Positions 58,353 through 64,000 of a DNA stretch of 64,000 nt are shown here, piece by piece. The translations under genes were made by a program, and so were the position numbers. The stretch spans positions 87,310,840 to 87,374,839 of the forward strand of contig CM043971.1 in assembly GCA_014529385.2 (NCBI GenBank). Reading direction: 5' to 3'. Position 1 is the first letter of the stretch; the number at the start of each line of letters is the position of its first letter. The notes under the pieces were generated by a model. It was not told where the DNA came from and did no database searches. It saw nothing but the letters and a program-made list of their open reading frames with translations. This DNA is from Adiantum capillus-veneris. Taxonomy: Eukaryota; Streptophyta; Polypodiopsida; Polypodiales; Pteridaceae.

Positions 58353-59944
58353 TGTAACATTTAATGGCCTAAAATCTTTTGTGTAGCGGAATTTAGCATG
58401 AACATAGTGGGCATTTCATTAGAGTTGATTCCTAATGAGAATTACAAGAGTGCTTGGGTGGAGAGAGCAACAAAAAGCATAACACCTAGTTAGATAGCAT
58501 CGACAATACTTTCAAAAGAGAGAGCAATTAAGCTATTGACAACAGTTGAGGACCGGATTTGTATGGAGCCGGTCCCCCCTCCAAAAGGCTTTGTATTATG
58601 GTTTCTCCCATCAAGAGAGACATTGTACAATACAATTCTTTGTGTTCCTTCAAGACTAGCTAGTGCAATGAAGATGGAAGCTTCATACACCAAGCAAAAC
58701 ACTTAATCAAACACAACTTGAATTATCCCCGTTCTCAGACCCAAGACCTCACACACCTTCGAAGATGGTGAGAGCTAGCAGGGTATGAGAGTAGATTGAG
58801 AGGAAAAAGAAGTATCTTACGAGAAAGAAGTACATCTCCTCACATAATCACTCATATTAGCATAGCTTAGCTTAGTAATTAGCTTGGTAGAGAAGATGAG
58901 CATGCATTGAAGCTTGGCTCTTGGTTGGATTTGCATCCACATGCCAAGAGAGTGTTGATGTAGGCTTCTATCTCACAAGCTTGGAGTAGGTGATGAGCTC
59001 TCCATTAAAGCTTGGGAGGAGATAGAGTATTTTCCCTTCACACATGGTCAAGTGTGAGAGTGTGTGTGTCAATGCCAAGCAAAAATCAGCCCCCTCTCTC
59101 TCTTGGGCGAGCCCTAGCTGCTAAGTTAGGCTAGCTTTTGCCTCATTGGACCTCCCCAGGTCAAGCCAATAGGGATTAAGCAGCATAAGTGATAGCCTTC
59201 TGACATGTGTCCCCCTTCCCCCTTTTGTGAGAGCTTTAGATAATTAAATAATTAAACTAAACTCTCATTGGACCCCTTTGCCTCCTGGCCAATAGGAATC
59301 AGGCAAGCCATGGGGCTCCTGAATGCTCATTGGACCCCTTGGGAGACTGCCCAATAGTCTTCTAGGACACTTAATTCTTATTGGTTTCTTTTATTAAATG
59401 TTTTTAAATTAATTAAACTAGATTTACTCTAGCTTAATTCTCATTGGTCCACTTCAAGGGTCTTCCAATAGGAATTGGGCACACCTTGTGGGCATCTGGC
59501 CTAGGGAGCTGACATGTGTCCCTCATTCCCTTTGTGTAAAGGGAGCCTGTGTGTGTGTGTGTGTAGCTTTCTCTCTCATCCCCTAGCTTTGGGGCTCGCC
59601 CCCTCCCATGTAGGGATATGCAAAGACTTTTTGAGCTCACACTAAGCATCCAATTTTCCCTAGGGTTAACCTTTGGACACAACCTTTGAATTTTGGAACC
59701 TTAGCATTTTGGAAGTCTTAATGGGCTGAACCTTAGGGTCTTTTTGGCCCATTGTTTCACATGGCTCTTTTGCAGATGGCCCCCCCTTTGGATCCCTATT
59801 TTCCCTCCTTTGGATCCCTACTGTGGCCGGTCTGCTAACTTAACCAATATTCTAGCTTTTTCTCCCTTGGCACTTCCCCACATTAAATGATCAGTTTAAT
59901 ATGAGAAAATCATTTAGGAGAATTAGATATTGATTATTATGACA
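58353..59944 (-). repeat. C2 5' LTR
   Basis: Full length, about 1.59 kb; TGTAACATTTAATGG...ATTATGACA on the plus strand. Same family as the C1 LTRs. Confidence 0.92.
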
Positions 59945-59949
59945 CCTTT

Positions 59950-60850
59950 CTAGATTAGAGAACTCATCTTCTGTACTAGTCAGCATTATTTTCTCGGCAA
60001 ACTAGCTAAATGGCTCAATTTTGGAGGAGCTTGAACATTGCCCGGAGCTCTTGAGGCTGATGTTGGACCATAACAAATTCAAAGGAATCACCCCTTTTGG
60101 CATAAGAAAACTGAAGAAGCACCAAACCTTGTCTCTGAAAGGGAACCAATTGAGTGGATCTCTTCCAGAGTTTGTGTCACTATGCACAGAGCTAGTAGTA
60201 TTGGATTTAAGTGATAACAAGTCGGAGTGTACTCTTGACAATTTTTGGTTCTAGCCTCTCTCAAGGCTAAGGGTGTTAGTCTTGAGCTTCAACAACCTTC
60301 ATAGCCAAATGCCTGCTTGTTTGTGAAACTTCTCATGTTCTCTGCAATTCTTAGAGATTTCCTATTGCAACCTTTGGGGCATCATTCCTAATGACCTTCA
60401 GTTGAAGGCTTTTATGGACAAGGCAGAGGAGGATGCTAGTAAATGAAACATTACCTCCTCTAACTCCAGATATGATGAGGATCTAGAAATGAATGCGAAG
60501 GGTCAAATTTAGACATTCCAATACTTGCTACAGCTCACCACTTCCACTGACCTCTCCGACAAGTTAGTGGGCCCAATTCCTTCTTCTCTAGTCTCCCATC
60601 TTGTAGGCATGGTGTTCTTGAATCTCCCCGACAACCATCGCTAGTTTGTGAAACTTAAAGTCCTTAGACCTTTCCCTCAACAACCTGAGTGGCGCCATCC
60701 CTTCAAAACTTTCTAAGGGCCTAACCTCCCTATCGACTTTGAACCTTTCCTACAACCCCCTCCTCTCTTGCCCCATTCCTCAGGGCAAGAAATTCTTCAC
60801 ATTCACTGCTGCGAGCTACATGGGCGCTAATGAGCTTTGTGCCCTCCACC
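59950..60850 (+). pseudogene. LRR receptor-like gene relic, part after C2
   Basis: Several leucine-rich repeats in changing frames: ELLRLMLDHNKFKGITPFG, KHQTLSLKGNQLSGSLPEF, ELVVLDLSDNKSECTLDNF (stop), LRVLVLSFNNLHSQMPACL (stop), LEISYCNLWGIIPNDLQ. Then come the final repeats (DLSDKLVGPIPSSL; LKSLDLSLNNLSGAIPSKL; LSTLNLSYNPLL) and the classic end PIPQGKKFFTFTAASYMGAN then ELC. This is the C-terminal LRR and capping region of a receptor-like protein or kinase; the membrane segment and kinase are not found. At least five stops or frameshifts, so it is dead. Confidence 0.8.
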
Positions 60851-60938
60851 CCCCCAATTTGCACGCTCATGCTCTCAATCAGGTCCACCTGCTTCTTCCG
60901 TTCTGGGAAACGACAAGGACGAAGAGACTTCAAGTCAT

Positions 60939-61175
60939 CATTTCTTCAAGAGTGTTGAGTGACCACACAGCCTGGCAAGCCTTCGTACTTGGGTTCTCCA
61001 CGCATGCAAGGAGAAGGGTTTCAAAACCCATTTTAAGAAAACCCCGACTCAGCTACAACTGGGATGCTCTACATGCTCACAACCCCATTAAGGGAGATTT
61101 CCCTCCCCCCTTTCTTCTATGTTGCAGGCACCACTGGCCCCCCAACCCCCTTCCTTTCTATTGCCACTTCGATGC

Positions 61176-61216
<41 letters not shown>

Positions 61217-61505
61217 TGTTCATGGTTTTGTCACTCCTCCTCCTCTTTCGCTCGCTCTCCTGTCCTAACCCCTTCACCCGTCGGCCTCCTCCTCCTCTTG
61301 ATATCACCCTCACCCTCACTGCTTGGAGAAGGAGAGGGAGCTTATCCTCTTCTCCTCGTGTAGCTCCAGCTGCTGCCACACCTCACTGTTGCTCCAGATT
61401 GCCACTTCGCTTTCATGTTTCCTCAATACTCCCCTTACCTGTTGTGAGTACGAGACACACACACACACACACACACATGCACACACGCGCGCGCGCGCGC
61501 GCGCA

Positions 61506-61541
<36 letters not shown>

Positions 61542-61560
61542 CAAAAGGAACTTTTAGATC
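60939..61560. other. Low-complexity region; no gene
   Basis: A 272-codon plus-strand frame (60,739-61,557) exists only because it runs through (GA)n (61,179-61,212) and a compound (CA)n(CG)n(CA)n(GA)n tract (61,456-61,544); its first part is the out-of-frame LRR end. I do not count it as a gene. Confidence 0.7.
61456..61544. repeat. (AC)n(GC)n(AC)n(AG)n compound microsatellite
   Basis: Includes about 16 bp of alternating GC/CG within CA tracts, a sequence able to adopt left-handed DNA in principle. Confidence 0.9.
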
Positions 61561-62030
61561 ATTCCTATACCTATTGGGGCAAAAAAGAGTTTTCCATATA
61601 CTTTTCGTGCTTTCAATGCACTTATGTAGGGAAAGTCCAGACTAGGAAAAGTGAGACATTTTCCTTAATATGTAAGTAGGAAAAGTTGGGATGTAGAAAA
61701 TTTTAAAGTGTAGTTATTTCCCTAGATAACAAAGACATTGCTATATAGGGATTTTATAAGGCGCGGAAATTGCCATATAGGAATTAATTTATTTCCCTAT
61801 GTAGGAATTCTTTAAGGTTTGAAGATCACCATATGGGAATTATTTTTTGAGGTAAGAAGATTATCATAAAACATGACAAGTAGCACATGGCATCAATGAG
61901 ATCCCCAAGCTCAAATTATTGCAGTTTATCTTAATGCTTCACATCATTTTTCAAAGACACTCGAAAAGAAAAAAATCTAATATGACACAAAAAATTAAGT
62001 TGAAAACATGTGTCTTAATTGAGCTCGAGT
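61561..62030. other. No gene recognised
   Basis: AT-rich sequence with short internal repeats of the type TAGGGA-TT and CATATAGG; nothing coding seen. Confidence 0.5.
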
Positions 62031-62034
62031 GTCA

Positions 62035-64000
62035 TCAACCACATATTACAATGTCCTCTAAATTAGGAGGATTGTCTTTCAACATTACTTCTATTTTGTT
62101 AGTATCTATCAACCAACCTACAATCTTGCGAACCATGGTCACACTATCGGGATTTTTTACATCACTACAAAAAGGCATAAAGCTAGGCTCTATTTTTTTT
62201 AAAGTAATGTATGTACTTCTTAATGAGAAGTACATACTACTTATTGTTCCCTCTCCCATGTATTTGAGCAAAATGGTCTCAAGATCTTCTAGTGGCATCT
62301 CCTTGATCTACAACCACACAGAACCAAAGTGAGAATGTGCACACTAATGAAACAATTGAAGATGACCTATGATTAAGAGATTTTAAGAGATGTTGCTTAC
62401 TTAATTTGAGAGAGTTGAAGAGATGCATTTTTCTTTGATCAAGCTCTCGCCTGCATCAACTGATAATAACATAAGGTATAAAAGGAATATCCTTTAGTCA
62501 TTCTTAAGTTTCAATATAATATAGAAATCCACATATTAGTGTTAAAAGCTTAGTTGTACTTTTTCTCTCTTAGCCTTGGAAGCTTTGAGGGCGACCTTTC
62601 CTTCCTTATGGGATCTCATTTTTGTGGTTACCTATGCATGGATTGAGACAATAGGGATTTTATATAAATAGATGTGTCAAGTTGAACATAAGTAAATGCA
62701 TGGTACTAAAGCTAAATGAATCAGTAGCTTTATATGCTTACTTTTCTCACTCTGACACTCTTTCGCTCCACTTTACTTTCCTTTTCAATTTCGAAACAAG
62801 TTCTCATCTATATAATGTATTAGACCTGCATGGGAATAAGAATAGATGATATTCAATTTAAGGATAAAATGTAACCATAAAAGTTCTTACCTCTTGTGAT
62901 ACTAAAATTTGATTATCTCCCAAAAAAATATGGTCTTTGGGAGCATGTACTCTCTTCACACTCCCAAGATGAGAAAAACCACGATGTGAAGTTTGATTTA
63001 CATCACCACAATCCTATAACAACAAGTAAGAAACTATGAAATGAAAAGACATGATATTTATTACAAGGAATATGATTTATAAACAAAAAAATGTTACCTC
63101 TGTGCTCCGACAATATGGTCTTTGAGCAAAGAAGCACCTTTGTTTACAACACCTACTCCCTTCATACTTCCATGTTTTAGAAGATCACAATATGAAGTTG
63201 GGATCTCATCCCCCACATAAGATTCATCAAGATCCTATAGCAAATGAGAAAAGTCATGATTATTTTTTCAATAACCTCAATTAAAAAAACATGTTATGTT
63301 TGTGGGTTGCCTCATCAGAAATGTAGCGTTGTAAACCTTCAAAGCTTTTCATTTCCAACCTGAATTTATCTATCTACAAGTGAAAATGAGAGGCTTATAT
63401 ATCATAAGCTAAAATGGTTTACTTACATGCTTAGTGTACTAGCTATATTGTTATTAAACCATGATTACCTCTCAAAATCCACCCATTTTTTGTGGTTCTT
63501 CAAAAAGGCTAGACTCCTCAAATTCTTGAGTAAAGTTTCCACAATTAGGATCCTTTGTTGGTGTAGTAGTAACCTAAATTTCATATCACAATTCTCAAAT
63601 ATAAAAGTTAAAAATTTCATGGGCTTCTATGGTCAATGAAAAGCATTATAGACAACACTTTAGGAAGTTGAAGTCATACTATACTCAAAGAGAATAATTT
63701 TTTCTATAGCTATACTTCAAACTTAGAATATGACTTAAAAAATTAGTTGTAAAATCATTAAAGCAAATAATAGTGCCATATGTGATAATTTATCTCGCTC
63801 ATTCTTCTTTTGACTAGAAGCAGTAGCATCAATGACCTTAAACAAAAGAAGTTGTAACGTAAGAAAAACCCATGTGAGATTTTTCAATGCTTTTGAGATG
63901 TATGTAAGCTACAAAAAGAGAAAATAAATTTTCTTACTTGAGGGAGAGAAAGTGCTTCTTCAATATTTTGGGCATCGACACCATGTGAAAGATAACTCTA
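62035..64000 (-). CDS. Candidate multi-exon gene of unknown family, entering from the right edge
   Basis: A series of minus-strand blocks with matching splice signals: HGVDAQNIEEALSLPQ with donor GTAAGA (exon from the window edge to 63,938); VIDATASSQKKNERDKLSHM after TTTGTTTAAG (from 63,836); a block near 63,575-63,470; IDKFRLEMKSFEGLQRYISD near 63,370; LDESYVGDEIPTSYCDLLKH...HIVGAQR with donor GTAACA (about 63,234-63,100); DCGDVNQTSHRGFSHLGSVK...ILVSQE with donor GTAAGA (about 63,013-62,893); a basic block MRSHKEGKVALKASKAKREK; and a last exon after GTGGTTGTAG (62,311-62,035) with MPLEDLETILLKYMGEGTIS and VRKIVGWLIDTNKIEVMLKD. Two exons look like duplicates of each other. No domain recognised; could be host or transposon. 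Confidence 0.4.

Larger units (their letters stand above)
52254..59944 (-). mobile_element. C2: young, nearly complete Ty3/gypsy chromovirus
   Basis: Coding on the minus strand, 5' LTR at right (58,353-59,944). The 3' LTR (52,254 to about 53,170) is truncated: it jumps directly into the end of pol, losing about 0.7 kb of LTR, the polypurine tract and the chromodomain tail present in C1. Over the shared 0.9 kb the two LTRs differ at only about five to seven places, so the insertion is recent. It sits within an LRR gene relic. Confidence 0.92.

Noticed and set aside
60739-61557. 272-codon ORF as a gene
   Set aside because: It is an out-of-frame reading of the LRR end continued through microsatellites.

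Overview
This window is nuclear DNA of a vascular plant, most likely from a large, repeat-rich genome. The evidence is two LTR retrotransposons with the plant-typical initiator-tRNA-Met primer site, a Ty3/gypsy element with an extra RNase H of the Tat type, an L1-like LINE, a leucine-rich-repeat receptor relic, spliced reading frames with GT..AG introns, and very many long (GA)n/(TC)n tracts. The species cannot be read from the sequence. No intact single-copy host gene is secure; almost everything recognisable is mobile DNA, nested several layers deep.

Left third (1-23,500). A broken Tat-like pol (about 2,490-4,087 and, reversed, 9,555-10,050), a non-autonomous LTR element 'A' (LTRs 4,589-6,322 and 11,835-13,581, gag plus an acidic 452-aa ORF) and a large TIR DNA transposon are cut by one inversion of about 6 kb (about 4,088 to 10,050). 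Flipping that segment back rejoins the integrase, rejoins gag, puts the two LTRs in the same direction with a 4-bp target duplication, joins a reading frame across the A insertion and turns two identical direct 33-bp repeats (7,735-7,767 and 23,458-23,490) into terminal inverted repeats. The resulting DNA transposon is about 11.35 kb without element A and is the most unusual object here. It carries (G1) an unrecognised gene, (G2) a spliced gene beginning with a histone H3 tail and H3 fold and ending in an FCP1/NIF-type HAD phosphatase domain, (G3) an unrecognised divergent gene, and (G4) a spliced candidate DDE-type transposase. Between G2 and G3 lie five hairpins with 14-17-nt arms around a GGATCACG-GCGC core and a nearly constant 31-32-nt loop.

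Middle (23,500-34,100). Microsatellites and a diverged three-copy repeat, then a degenerate L1-like LINE on the minus strand (26,869-30,486 and 33,194-33,600). Its ORF1 is split by a 2.7-kb TIR element (30,496-33,184) carrying a fused fragment of a DEAD-box RNA helicase gene.

Right (34,150-60,000). Two members of one gypsy chromovirus family, both on the minus strand. C1 (34,150-50,591, 5-bp duplication AACTC) is old and has a second non-autonomous element B (41,629-49,384) in one LTR; B's own 3' LTR holds a further 1.3-kb insertion. C2 (52,254-59,944) is young: its LTR copies are almost identical and its polyprotein is broken mainly by one lost T. C2 interrupts an LRR receptor-like gene relic. 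The last 2 kb hold parts of an unrecognised spliced minus-strand gene that runs off the window.
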